Of a DNA stretch of 15,066 bases, positions 6,809 through 13,674 are shown piece after piece (position 1 is the stretch's first letter; each line of letters opens with the position of its first letter). The DNA comes from Opitutaceae bacterium (GTDB lineage: Bacteria > Verrucomicrobiota > Verrucomicrobiia > Opitutales > Opitutaceae). The DNA is taken from the NCBI GenBank assembly GCA_029979145.1, contig JAPOIC010000022.1, positions 1 to 15,066 on the forward strand, written 5' to 3'. The notes beneath the pieces are model-generated. The model saw only the letters and a program-made list of their open reading frames with translations. It was not told where the DNA came from and searched no databases. A program made the translations under genes and the position numbers.

Positions 6809-6842
6809 GGCTCGCGGCGGGGAGCGGAATCCCCGACCTACA
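6809..6842. repeat. palindromic GC-rich repeat (TGTAGG family), copy 2
   Basis: Read on the minus strand this 34-bp element opens TGTAGGTCGGGG, has CCCCGCC in its second half, and ends GCGAGCC. It lines up over its full length with the element at 147-180 (same TGTAGG opening, CCCCGCC and AGCC end) while the loop differs. Its TAG forms the stop codon of panC. Confidence 0.6.
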
Positions 6843-7680
6843 AAGGCAGGTTGTCGATCAACCGGGTCTCGTCGATCCAGGCGGAGATCATCATCTGGCA
6901 CTCGCCGGGGGTGACCTCCCGGACGGGCTCCATGGTGACGGGGTGGACAATCGAAATGTAAATGACGCGCACCCGGCGCTGCTCGCCGAGGATGTGGGTG
7001 GCCTCGGCAATGAGCCGGTCGGGGCTGCGGACGCCGGCTGCCGCCATCTCCTTGGCCTTGGTCAGGGCGCGGAAGAGCGACAGGGCTTCCTGGCGCTGGC
7101 TGGTGGTGAAATCGCGGTTGCTGAGTCCGCAGGCGAGGCCGTCGGGATCGCGCACCGTCGGCACGACCACCACCTCGGCGTCAAACGCGAGGTCGCGGAT
7201 CATCTTGCGCACGACGGCGGCACGCTGGGCGGTCTTCTGGCCAAAGAAAATCGTATCGGGCCGGACGACGTTGAGCAGCTTGGCCGTGAGCGTGGTGACG
7301 CCGCGGAAATGTGCCGGACGCGACACGCCGCAGAGGGGCTTGGCGAGGGTCTCCTCGGCCACGTAGGTCGAGTAACAAGCCGGGTAGATAGCATCGCCCG
7401 ACGGGGCAAAGACCACGGTCGCGCCGGCTTCCCCGCACAGTTTCCGGTCGGCAGCGACGTCCTGCGGGTAGTTCGCCATCAATTCGCTGGGGGCAAACTG
7501 CAGCGGGTTCAGGAAGGTCGCCACGACGACGACGTCCGCCTGTGCTACCGCCGCGCGGATGAGCGCGGCTTGGCCGGCATGGAGGCCGCCCATGGTCGGG
7601 ACGAGGGCCACGCGGCGGTTTTCGGCGCGCCACGCGGCGGCCAGTCGTTTCATTTCCGGGACGGTCTCGACGATTTGCAT
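6838..7680 (-). CDS. panC: PanC (pantoate--beta-alanine ligase) homologue with altered active site
   Basis: At 280 residues this has family length and clear PanC structure: ALVPTMGGLH (25-34), NPLQF (58-62), SRPAHFRGVTT (120-130), VVRPD (138-142), FFGQK (145-149), DGLA (180-183), RLIDN (273-277). PanC makes pantothenate from pantoate, beta-alanine and ATP through a pantoyl-adenylate. Compared with E. coli PanC as I remember it, several positions differ: HxGH reads H34-A-G-Q37, FGEKDFQQ reads FGQKTAQR (Asp to Thr150, Gln to Arg153), and the MSSRN loop reads CGLSN (184-188). K149, N58, Q61 and H34 are kept. It may be an active divergent PanC, a paralogue with another acid or amine substrate, or a poor enzyme. 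The TAG stop lies inside a repeat, and the C-terminus is a few residues shorter than in E. coli. No panB or panD is near. ATG at 7680 follows CCGCCC. Confidence 0.8.
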   Translation of the reverse strand: MQIVETVPEMKRLAAAWRAENRRVALVPTMGGLHAGQAALIRAAVAQADVVVVATFLNPLQFAPSELMANYPQDVAADRKLCGEAGATVVFAPSGDAIYPACYSTYVAEETLAKPLCGVSRPAHFRGVTTLTAKLLNVVRPDTIFFGQKTAQRAAVVRKMIRDLAFDAEVVVVPTVRDPDGLACGLSNRDFTTSQRQEALSLFRALTKAKEMAAAGVRSPDRLIAEATHILGEQRRVRVIYISIVHPVTMEPVREVTPGECQMMISAWIDETRLIDNLPL

Positions 7681-7703
7681 GGGCGGATGACGCGATCGGA
7701 CAA

Positions 7704-7744
7704 CGTCGGGCTTGAACTAAGGTCAGCCCGACGGTTTGTTCAAG
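7704..7744. promoter_or_regulatory. overlapping inverted repeats in the divergent panC-dapL region
   Basis: CGTCGGGCT (7704-7712) pairs with AGCCCGACG (7725-7733). CTTGAAC (7711-7717) pairs with GTTCAAG (7738-7744). The left arms share bases 7711-7712, so the two hairpins compete. The site lies 24-64 bases ahead of panC and 154-194 ahead of dapL. On the minus strand TTGAAC (7743-7738) could be a -35 box for panC, with TTAGTT 17 bases on. An operator or leader structure is inferred. Confidence 0.4.
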
Positions 7745-7770
7745 ATTTTCGCCCTCGGGCGTTCACCGCT

Positions 7771-7808
7771 CCCTTTCGCACCCTGATTCGCATGAACGAG
7801 AACTACAC
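7771..7808 (+). pseudogene. degenerate duplicate of the dapL start region
   Basis: This stretch repeats 7885-7923, the start region of dapL. CGCACCC is identical in both (7777-7783 and 7891-7897); the A of the start codon is then missing in the upstream copy; after that 21 of the next 25 bases match. The four mismatches are all third codon positions, so the peptide IRMNENYT mirrors IRINENYT of DapL. The frame ends at the TGA at 7825-7827. It could be the remnant of a tandem duplication or of a second dapL, or a leader peptide (MNENYTSPQLG from ATG 7792). Confidence 0.7.
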
Positions 7809-7811
7809 TTC

Positions 7812-7830
7812 GCCTCAGCTTGGCTGAGGC
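7812..7830 (+). promoter_or_regulatory. hairpin in the dapL leader
   Basis: GCCTCAGC (7812-7819) pairs perfectly with GCTGAGGC (7823-7830) around TTG, and it contains the TGA that ends the duplicated dapL-like frame. No U tract follows, so it is not a classical terminator. A role in leader translation is possible but unproven. Confidence 0.4.
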
Positions 7831-7897
7831 CGAACCCGCCGTAGTCCCGCGTGACGGGGCGAAGGCCGGGCCGGCCAACCCTTTCCTTTACGCACCC

Positions 7898-9121
7898 ATG
7901 ATCCGCATCAACGAAAATTACACCAAGCTCAAGGCCTCCTACCTGTTCAGCGACATCGCCAAGCGCGTGAACGCCTACGTCGCGGCCAATCCCGACAAGC
8001 CCATCATCAAGCTGGGCATCGGCGACGTCACCGAGCCCCTACCCCAGGTTTGCGTCGAGGCGCTGCATGCCGCGACCGACGAGATGGCCGACCGCGCGAC
8101 ATTCAAGGGCTACGGCCCGGAGCAGGGCTACGCCTTCCTGCGCGAGGCCATTGCGAAGCATGACTACGCCGCCCGCGGCTGCGCGATCGAGGCCGACGAG
8201 ATCTTCGTGTCCGACGGCTCGAAGTGCGACTGCGGCAACATCCAGGAAATCTTCGGCACGGACATCCGCCTCGCCATTCCGGACCCGGTTTATCCCGTCT
8301 ACGTCGACACCAACGTCATGGCCGGCCGCACCGGCGCAAACGTCGACGGCCGCTACGCCGGCGTAACCTACCTGGAGAGCACGCCCGACAACGGTTACGT
8401 GCCCTCCATCCCCGCCACCGGCGCGGACCTGATTTACCTCTGCTTCCCCAACAACCCGACCGGCGCCGTCGCCACCAAGGCGCAGCTCGAGGCCTGGGTG
8501 GCCTACGCCAAGGCCAACCAAGCCATCATCCTCTTCGACTCCGCCTACGAGGCCTTCATCCGCGACCCGGAAATCCCCCACTCCATCTACGAGATCGAGG
8601 GCGCGCGCGAGGTCGCCATTGAGTTCCGCAGCTTCTCCAAGATCGCCGGCTTCACCGGCACGCGCTGCGCCTACACCGTCGTGCCGAAGGCGCTCCAAGC
8701 CTTCGACAGCGCGGGCAAAGCCCACTCCGTGCACGCCCTCTGGAATCGCCGCCACACCACCAAGTTCAACGGCGTGGCCTACCCGATCCAGAAGGCCGCC
8801 GCCGCAATCTACACCGACGCCGGCCAGGCGCAGACCAAGGCGCTGTGCGACTTCTACCTTGGCAACGCCAAGCTGATCCGCGACGCGATGACCTCGCTCG
8901 GCTATTCCTGCATCGGCGGCGACAACGCCCCCTACATCTGGATCAACACCGGCAAGGACTCGTGGGCGTTCTTCGACGACCTGCTGAACAAGGCCCAGGT
9001 CGTCTGCACGCCCGGCGCCGGTTTCGGCAAGTGCGGCGAAGGCCACGTGCGCATCAGCGCGTTCAACTCCCGCGCCAACGTCGAGACCGCCCTCGCCCGC
9101 ATCGCACAGGCGCTGAAATAA
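7898..9121 (+). CDS. dapL: L,L-diaminopimelate aminotransferase
   Basis: This 407-residue PLP enzyme of fold type I converts tetrahydrodipicolinate directly to L,L-diaminopimelate using glutamate, a one-step route to lysine and peptidoglycan known from plants, Chlamydiae and Verrucomicrobia. It opens with the family N-terminus MIRINENYTKLKASYLF, and has KGYGPEQGYAFLR (70-82), SDGSKCDCGNIQEIFG (105-120), FPNNPTG (183-189), D214/Y217 for PLP, the Schiff-base lysine K248 in SFSK, and RRHTTKFNGVAYPIQK (284-299). Length is normal. I chose ATG at 7898; the frame extends upstream to a TTG at 7820, but those 26 residues are not family-like and cover the leader. No Shine-Dalgarno (GCACCC precedes ATG). 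Its 5' end is partly duplicated upstream. It is monocistronic, closed by the terminator at 9147-9171. Confidence 0.97.
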   Translation: MIRINENYTKLKASYLFSDIAKRVNAYVAANPDKPIIKLGIGDVTEPLPQVCVEALHAATDEMADRATFKGYGPEQGYAFLREAIAKHDYAARGCAIEADEIFVSDGSKCDCGNIQEIFGTDIRLAIPDPVYPVYVDTNVMAGRTGANVDGRYAGVTYLESTPDNGYVPSIPATGADLIYLCFPNNPTGAVATKAQLEAWVAYAKANQAIILFDSAYEAFIRDPEIPHSIYEIEGAREVAIEFRSFSKIAGFTGTRCAYTVVPKALQAFDSAGKAHSVHALWNRRHTTKFNGVAYPIQKAAAAIYTDAGQAQTKALCDFYLGNAKLIRDAMTSLGYSCIGGDNAPYIWINTGKDSWAFFDDLLNKAQVVCTPGAGFGKCGEGHVRISAFNSRANVETALARIAQALK

Positions 9122-9146
9122 GCGCGCGGAGAAAATCGTTTCGACC

Positions 9147-9171
9147 AAGGCGGCCTGCGGGCCGCCTTTTT
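9147..9171 (+). terminator. intrinsic terminator of dapL
   Basis: GGCGGCC (9149-9155) pairs with GGCCGCC (9160-9166) around TGCG, followed by TTTTTC; two A-T pairs can extend the stem at its base. It starts 25 bases after the dapL stop. Confidence 0.92.
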
Positions 9172-9254
9172 CTTGGGCGGCTTTTCCGGTCGGCCGGGCT
9201 CGGCGGGGAATTCGAGGTTGCGGGAAACCGCCGGGCCTTTTGCATGGCGCGGCC

Positions 9255-9992
9255 ATGCCCGCCTTCCTGACGCCTGAGTTTTTCGCCGTGTTGCTGATCT
9301 TCGCGGTGTCGGCGCTGGCCCAAGGTATCCTCGGTTTCGCCTTTGGCATCGTGGCCATGACGCTCCTGCCGCTGGTGCTGGGTTTTCGCGACGCCGTCAT
9401 CCTGCTCGCGGTCCTGAATGCCGCGGTCATGTCGTTCGCGTTGTTTTGGCAACGCGCTTCATTCCGCTGGGGCGATGCACGGTTTCTGCTGATTGGCTCG
9501 CTGATCGGCATCCCGATCGGGGCCTACCTCGTCGGCGCTTTGCCCGAGCGCGTGCTCTACGTGCTCCTCGGCGGCACGATGCTGGCGATCAGCGCTAACC
9601 AATTCATCCGCCGGCGCTCCGGACCCAAATCCTCCAAGCCGGCCTGGGAACTCCCCGTGGGTTTGGCCTCCGGGGTCCTCGCCGCCGGGTTCAACATGGG
9701 CGGCCCGCCGCTCGTGGCCTACATCTACTCGCGCGACTGGGCCCTCGACCAAGCCAAGGCCGTGCTGGCCTCATGCTTCATGGTCACGGCATTCGCGCGC
9801 CTGGGCTTTCTGGGCATGTCCAGCGTAAGCCTGCCCGACATCTTCAAAATGGCGGCCGTCATTTTGCTCCCCACGGTCGCCGTGCTTTGGCTCGGCATCA
9901 AGGTCGGCCACCTCATCCCGCAGCGCTGGCTGCGGCCGGGCGTGTTTGTCTACCTCGGCATGATGGGCGTGCTCTACCTGTTCAAGCGCTGA
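9255..9992 (+). CDS. TauE/SafE (TSUP) family permease
   Basis: This 245-residue membrane protein has about eight hydrophobic helices in two similar halves. The first opening 'ALAQGILGFAFGIVAMTLLPLVLG' (about 18-41) and the second-half 'GLASGVLAAGFNMGGPPLVAYIY' (about 136-158) carry the paired G-rich segments of the sulfite exporter TauE/SafE family. Members move sulfite, sulfoacetate or other organosulfur anions, but many have no known substrate, so none is assigned here. ATG at 9255 starts MPAFLTPEFF; a TTG at 9240 is less likely. No Shine-Dalgarno (GCGGCC precedes ATG). It follows the dapL terminator, so is a separate unit, and its promoter is not obvious in 9172-9254. It converges on the lipoprotein gene with 12 bases between stops. 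Confidence 0.9.
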   Translation: MPAFLTPEFFAVLLIFAVSALAQGILGFAFGIVAMTLLPLVLGFRDAVILLAVLNAAVMSFALFWQRASFRWGDARFLLIGSLIGIPIGAYLVGALPERVLYVLLGGTMLAISANQFIRRRSGPKSSKPAWELPVGLASGVLAAGFNMGGPPLVAYIYSRDWALDQAKAVLASCFMVTAFARLGFLGMSSVSLPDIFKMAAVILLPTVAVLWLGIKVGHLIPQRWLRPGVFVYLGMMGVLYLFKR

Positions 9993-10004
9993 GCGCGTCC
10001 TGCC

Positions 10005-10625
10005 TTATCGTTCGGGCAAAGCCGCGAGAATATCGTCACCCAAGGCGCCAACCGCCGCGCTCAAGGCCTCCACCACGGCGCCGTAATCCTCGCCATCCCA
10101 CGCGGTGTCAACCGGGCCGAACGAGCGCCGCGCCACTACGCGACCGTTGTCGCCGGGGGCCGTAATCTCAACGGTCGCGGCAAAGCGCGCGGTCTGGTTG
10201 CCGCCGGCCCGGACACCTTCGCAACGTCCGATGGTGATCGCGATGTCGTAGTCGCGCTTTTGATCAAAGGGAAAACCTTCCCCGAGGACGCGACCCACCT
10301 TCGGGCTCGCCAGCAGATGATTGCGCACGAGCCGCTCCAGACCGGCGCCGAGCGGTTCGGCCCAGCGCGCGAGGTCGTTGTAAGCAATCTCGTTGCCGCG
10401 GCGGCGGACGACGATCGAGCCCTTGTCGAGGTAGGCCGGCAAGGTGACGTGCTTCAGGCCCAGCACCAAGGGATTCGCCACGGGCGTGGCGGGAATGGCG
10501 GTGGGCTCGGACAACACGAAGTAGCGCGTGCGGTCGGCCTGCGGTTCGGGGACGACGGAACAGCCCGCAAAGCCCAGCAGGCCGGCGAGCATCCAAAAGG
10601 CGGCGGATCGGGTCTTCATGGTCAT
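10005..10625 (-). CDS. ABC-type transport auxiliary lipoprotein (PqiC-like)
   Basis: This 206-residue protein has a lipoprotein signal peptide: basic MTMKTR, hydrophobic core, lipobox GFAGC with the lipidated Cys at 22. After it come 'RTRYFVLSEP' and 'LVLGLKHVTLPAYLDKGSIVVRRRGNEIAYNDLARWAEPL', the pattern of the ABC_trans_aux family (E. coli PqiC). It should sit in the outer-membrane inner leaflet or the periplasm and act as the partner of the MCE protein encoded just before it. The ATG at 10625 overlaps the MCE stop (ATGA), implying translational coupling; an ATG two codons on (10619) is an alternative. A longer frame to 10985 lies within the MCE gene and is rejected. It is last in the four-gene operon. 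It is one of two genes here without C before the start codon. Confidence 0.88.
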   Translation of the reverse strand: MTMKTRSAAFWMLAGLLGFAGCSVVPEPQADRTRYFVLSEPTAIPATPVANPLVLGLKHVTLPAYLDKGSIVVRRRGNEIAYNDLARWAEPLGAGLERLVRNHLLASPKVGRVLGEGFPFDQKRDYDIAITIGRCEGVRAGGNQTARFAATVEITAPGDNGRVVARRSFGPVDTAWDGEDYGAVVEALSAAVGALGDDILAALPER

Positions 10626-11623
10626 TCGGGAAGCTTGCGGCCCGAAAGCAGGGCCTGCGGGTTGCGTTCGAGGAAGTCGGCGAGTCGTTGCACAGCCTCG
10701 GCCGCGGCGGTGAGCTTGGCAAAGGCCGCCGCCGAGTCCGCGCCGAGGTTGTGCTGTGCGTTGAGGAACAGCCGCATGGTTTCGGCCGCGGAATTGAAGG
10801 CCTGCAGCGTGCCGCGGGTCTGAGCCAGCGCCTCGTTGAGCTTGCCGGCCGTCGGCTCGATCTGACCGTCGAGCTGGTCGATCAGGTTGCGCAGGTCGAG
10901 GGCCGCGGCGTTGAGGTTGGTGATGGTGTCTTTCACCTCGGGCGAAGCGGTCAGCGTGTTGATCGATTCCGCCGCCTGGGTCCACTGCGTCACAAGCTGC
11001 TCCAACTCCAAGGCGTTGAGCTGCGTGCGCGCATCAGCGATGAAGCCGCGGAGCTCCCCCGCCAGCCCGGCGAGGTCGATGCGTTTCACGTCCGCCAGGA
11101 TCTCGGTAAAACTGGCCTGGAATTCCGAATAGGCCGATAACACGGACGGCACGACGGCGTAACGCGTTTCATCGGGGTGCGGCACCGCGGGATTTTCGGC
11201 GGGATCCAAAAAGTCGAGTTCCACGTAAAGCAGGCCCGTCGCCAGGCCGATGACCCCCAGCCGGGCGCGCAGGCCGCCGTCGACGAGGCCTTGCAGCACG
11301 TCGCGGCTGGTCACGTCGACCTCACCCCCGAGCCCGTCCTTGATGATGTTGCGGTTGAATTCGCAGACGACGCGCACCACCGACTGTTTCTTCGCGTCGT
11401 CAAACTGGATGGCGAGATCGACGACCCGGCCCACGCGCACGCCGCGCAGCTTGACCGGGGAGCCGAGGTCGAGGCCGTGGATCGACTCGTTGAAGAAAAC
11501 CGCGAAGCGCTGCGGCTTGGTAAACAGGCTGAAACTGCCGAAGGAAAGCAGGGCGATCACGCCGAGCGCGCAGGCTCCGATCACAAAGGCGCCGACAATG
11601 GCGGGACTGACCTTGGTTTTCAC
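10622..11623 (-). CDS. mlaD: MCE family protein, MlaD-like substrate-binding subunit
   Basis: This 333-residue protein has an N-terminal membrane anchor (about 8-29), an MCE domain (about 38-140) with FFNESIHGLDLGSPVKLRGV and RVGRVVDL, then a long mostly helical tail with Ala/Leu/Gln heptads (about 160-325). MCE proteins form hexameric rings that carry phospholipids between membranes, bound to an MlaE/MlaF ABC core. The tail suggests a helical needle or tunnel beyond the ring, as in longer single-MCE proteins; that is inference. It starts with GTG at 11623 (MKTKVSPAIVG...), 58 bases after the ATPase stop. No Shine-Dalgarno is visible. The stop overlaps the next start by ATGA. Confidence 0.9.
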   Translation of the reverse strand: MKTKVSPAIVGAFVIGACALGVIALLSFGSFSLFTKPQRFAVFFNESIHGLDLGSPVKLRGVRVGRVVDLAIQFDDAKKQSVVRVVCEFNRNIIKDGLGGEVDVTSRDVLQGLVDGGLRARLGVIGLATGLLYVELDFLDPAENPAVPHPDETRYAVVPSVLSAYSEFQASFTEILADVKRIDLAGLAGELRGFIADARTQLNALELEQLVTQWTQAAESINTLTASPEVKDTITNLNAAALDLRNLIDQLDGQIEPTAGKLNEALAQTRGTLQAFNSAAETMRLFLNAQHNLGADSAAAFAKLTAAAEAVQRLADFLERNPQALLSGRKLPE

Positions 11624-11681
11624 TGGGGACGGTGTTTAGGCGGATTTGAAAAAATGGACAGACTTAAACGGACGAGAGGCT

Positions 11682-12458
11682 TCAGGGCATGTTTTCCGGG
11701 CGGTCTCCGCGGTGCAGGAACTCAGTCACGCGGGCATCCCGGCTGGAGCGAGCCAACTCGACCGGGGGGCCCTCGGCGATGATGCCCTGCTCGTCCTTGT
11801 CGAGCATGATGACCCGGTCGGCGATGCTGAAGATCGACGCCAGTTCGTGCGACACGACCACCAAGGTCGTGCCGAACAGCTCGCGGATCTGGAGGACCAG
11901 CTCGTCGAGCTTGCGCGAGGTGATGGGATCAAGGCCGGCCGAGGGTTCGTCGAGGAACACGATCTGCGGATCCAGCGCGAGGGCGCGCGCGAGGCCGGCG
12001 CGCTTCTTCATGCCGCCGCTGATTTCCGAGGGATAATAGTCCTCGAAGCCCGTGAGGCCGACCTGCGTGAGCTTGAGCGTGGCGATTTCCTCGATCTCGC
12101 GCTTGTTCAGCATCGTGTATTCCGCCAACGGCAGGGCGACGTTTTCGCGGAGGGTGAGCGAACTCCACAGGGCCGAGCTTTGGTAGAGGACACCGAAGGT
12201 TTTCAAGCGCTCGCGCCGGCCGGCGGGGTCGCCGTGGTCGATGGTTTGCCCGAAGAACTTCACCTCACCGCCGAGCGGCCGGTTGATGCCGATGAGGTTG
12301 CGCAGCAGCGTGCTTTTGCCGCAGCCCGAACCGCCGATGATGAAAAAGATCTCGCCCGGCCGGACGGTGAACGTGAGGTCGCGGAGGACGGGCCGGCCGT
12401 CATAGCCGCAACTCAGGACGCTGACCTCGATGGAAGGATGATCGTCGGTTTCGGTCAT
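11682..12458 (-). CDS. mlaF: ABC transporter ATP-binding protein, MlaF-like
   Basis: This 258-residue ATPase has all ABC motifs: Walker A GGSGCGKST (42-50), Q-loop Q93 in YQSSALW, signature ISGGM (146-150), Walker B IVFLDEP (166-172), and switch H204 in VSHE. The YQSSALWSSLTLRENVALPL stretch and SGGMKKR are typical of MlaF/Ttg2A lipid-transport ATPases. It should drive the STAS-MlaE permease encoded 3 bases upstream. ATG at 12458 is chosen; there is no other good start. The C-terminal tail is short and lacks the long extension that binds a separate MlaB, in keeping with the STAS domain being fused to the permease here (inference). Confidence 0.93.
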   Translation of the reverse strand: MTETDDHPSIEVSVLSCGYDGRPVLRDLTFTVRPGEIFFIIGGSGCGKSTLLRNLIGINRPLGGEVKFFGQTIDHGDPAGRRERLKTFGVLYQSSALWSSLTLRENVALPLAEYTMLNKREIEEIATLKLTQVGLTGFEDYYPSEISGGMKKRAGLARALALDPQIVFLDEPSAGLDPITSRKLDELVLQIRELFGTTLVVVSHELASIFSIADRVIMLDKDEQGIIAEGPPVELARSSRDARVTEFLHRGDRPENMP

Positions 12459-12461
12459 GGT

Positions 12462-13589
12462 TCAGATTCCCAGGATGTCGAACACGACCGCGTAAAGCGC
12501 GTCGGCCACGATAATGAAAAGGATGGCGGTCACGACGGCGGACGTGGCCGCGAGGCCCACGCCCATTGCGCTGCGCTCGGCCTGCAGGCCACGGAGGCAG
12601 CCGGCCACGCCGACGATGACGCCGAAGGTCGAGGCCTTGATCAGGCCGGACATGATGTCGGACATGTCCACGATCGTCAGCATCTCGACCCAGTAGGCGG
12701 CAGGCGGGATGTCCAAAATGCCCATTGCGATGACCATGCCGCCGATGATGCCCAGGCAATTGGCGTAGAGCGCGAGCAGCGGCATCATCAGGCAGAGCGC
12801 CACCAGGCGCGGCATCACAAGAAAATCCACCGGCGAAATACCGAGCGTGTTAAGGGCGTCGATTTCCTCGTTCGCCTTCATGTTGCCAAGATGCGCCGCG
12901 AATGCCGCGCCCGTGCGACCGGCCAGCACGATCGCGGTCATGAGCGCGCCCATTTCCCGCACCATCGAGATACCGACGAGGTCGGCTACATAGATGTCGC
13001 CGCCATACTGCCGCAAAATCAGCGCGCCCGTGTAGGCCAGGGTGAGGCCGACGAGCACGCTGATAAGGCTCACAATCGGCAGGGCCATCGCGCCGCACTG
13101 CTGCATCTGTTCAAGGCAGTCTGCCCAGCGAAACTTGCGCGGACGCTTGATGAGGTTGGCGACGCCGATGGCGCACTCGCCGACAAAGGACGAAATCTCC
13201 CGCCCGCGCTCGAAGGCCTCGATCGCCGCCTGCCCGACGGAATCGAGAAAGTTCTGCGAACGATCGAACGGCACGCTGGTTTCATGCGACCGCGAAAGCT
13301 GGCCCAGCATCTCGCGCACCTTGTCGGGCAAGGCCGACAAGTCGCAATACGCCCCCGCGACCCGGCACCACTGCTGCAAATCGAACAGGAAGAGCAACAG
13401 CGAGCTGTCCCATTTCTGCAGCTGACCGACATCCAGGCTAACGTGCCGGGGATCGTGCCCGCGCACCACGTCGGCCCAAGTGGGTCGAGGCTCGGTCACC
13501 CGCCACACTCCCGCCAAGGTCACCACCGCCGCGTCGCCGTCCATCGCGAGGGCAACGCGGGCTTCGGGGGCGGCGGGCGACGCAGGCAT
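12462..13589 (-). CDS. mlaE: MlaE-like permease with N-terminal STAS (MlaB-like) domain
   Basis: This 375-residue protein joins an N-terminal STAS-like domain (about 11-115: VALAMDGDAAVVTLAGVWRV, then VSLDVGQLQKWDSSLLLFL with the DSS of such domains at 61-63) to an MlaE permease (about 125-375). The permease part shows VLVGLTLAYTGALILRQYG, SMVREMGALMTAIVLAGRTG (208-227) and the coupling stretch NEEIDALNTLGISP (240-253), with several membrane helices. In E. coli MlaB and MlaE are separate; the fusion is known in other phyla. It is the first gene of the four-gene operon. ATG at 13589 is preceded by ACAGCC and no Shine-Dalgarno. A weak promoter on the minus strand, TTGCGC (13652-13647) and TAGTTT (13628-13623) 18 bases apart, fits the 85-bp divergent gap to the HAD gene. 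Confidence 0.92.
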   Translation of the reverse strand: MPASPAAPEARVALAMDGDAAVVTLAGVWRVTEPRPTWADVVRGHDPRHVSLDVGQLQKWDSSLLLFLFDLQQWCRVAGAYCDLSALPDKVREMLGQLSRSHETSVPFDRSQNFLDSVGQAAIEAFERGREISSFVGECAIGVANLIKRPRKFRWADCLEQMQQCGAMALPIVSLISVLVGLTLAYTGALILRQYGGDIYVADLVGISMVREMGALMTAIVLAGRTGAAFAAHLGNMKANEEIDALNTLGISPVDFLVMPRLVALCLMMPLLALYANCLGIIGGMVIAMGILDIPPAAYWVEMLTIVDMSDIMSGLIKASTFGVIVGVAGCLRGLQAERSAMGVGLAATSAVVTAILFIIVADALYAVVFDILGI

Positions 13590-13674
13590 GGCTGTTCGTT
13601 GTAGCGGGTCGCCACGAAAGCAAAACTACAAAAAGTTCGTATTCGGGCGCAAAGTCGCGGCAACGTGGCCGGAC

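Noticed and set aside
7783..7830. Amino-acid attenuator (leader peptide rich in the regulated amino acid) ahead of dapL
   Set aside because: The short frame MNENYTSPQLG has no lysine run and the hairpin has no U tract, so classical attenuation is not supported.
7820..7897. 26-residue N-terminal extension of DapL from a TTG
   Set aside because: Residues are not family-like and would cover the leader hairpin; DapL proteins begin near MIRINENYTKL.
8039..9511. 490-residue minus-strand frame opposite dapL
   Set aside because: Antisense shadow of a very well conserved gene; it also crosses the dapL terminator and the TauE start.
11646..13604. 652-residue open frame on the plus strand
   Set aside because: It lies antisense to the well-supported MlaF-like and MlaE-like genes, is rich in His, Asp, Arg and Gln with no domain, and is the expected result of few stops in high-GC DNA.
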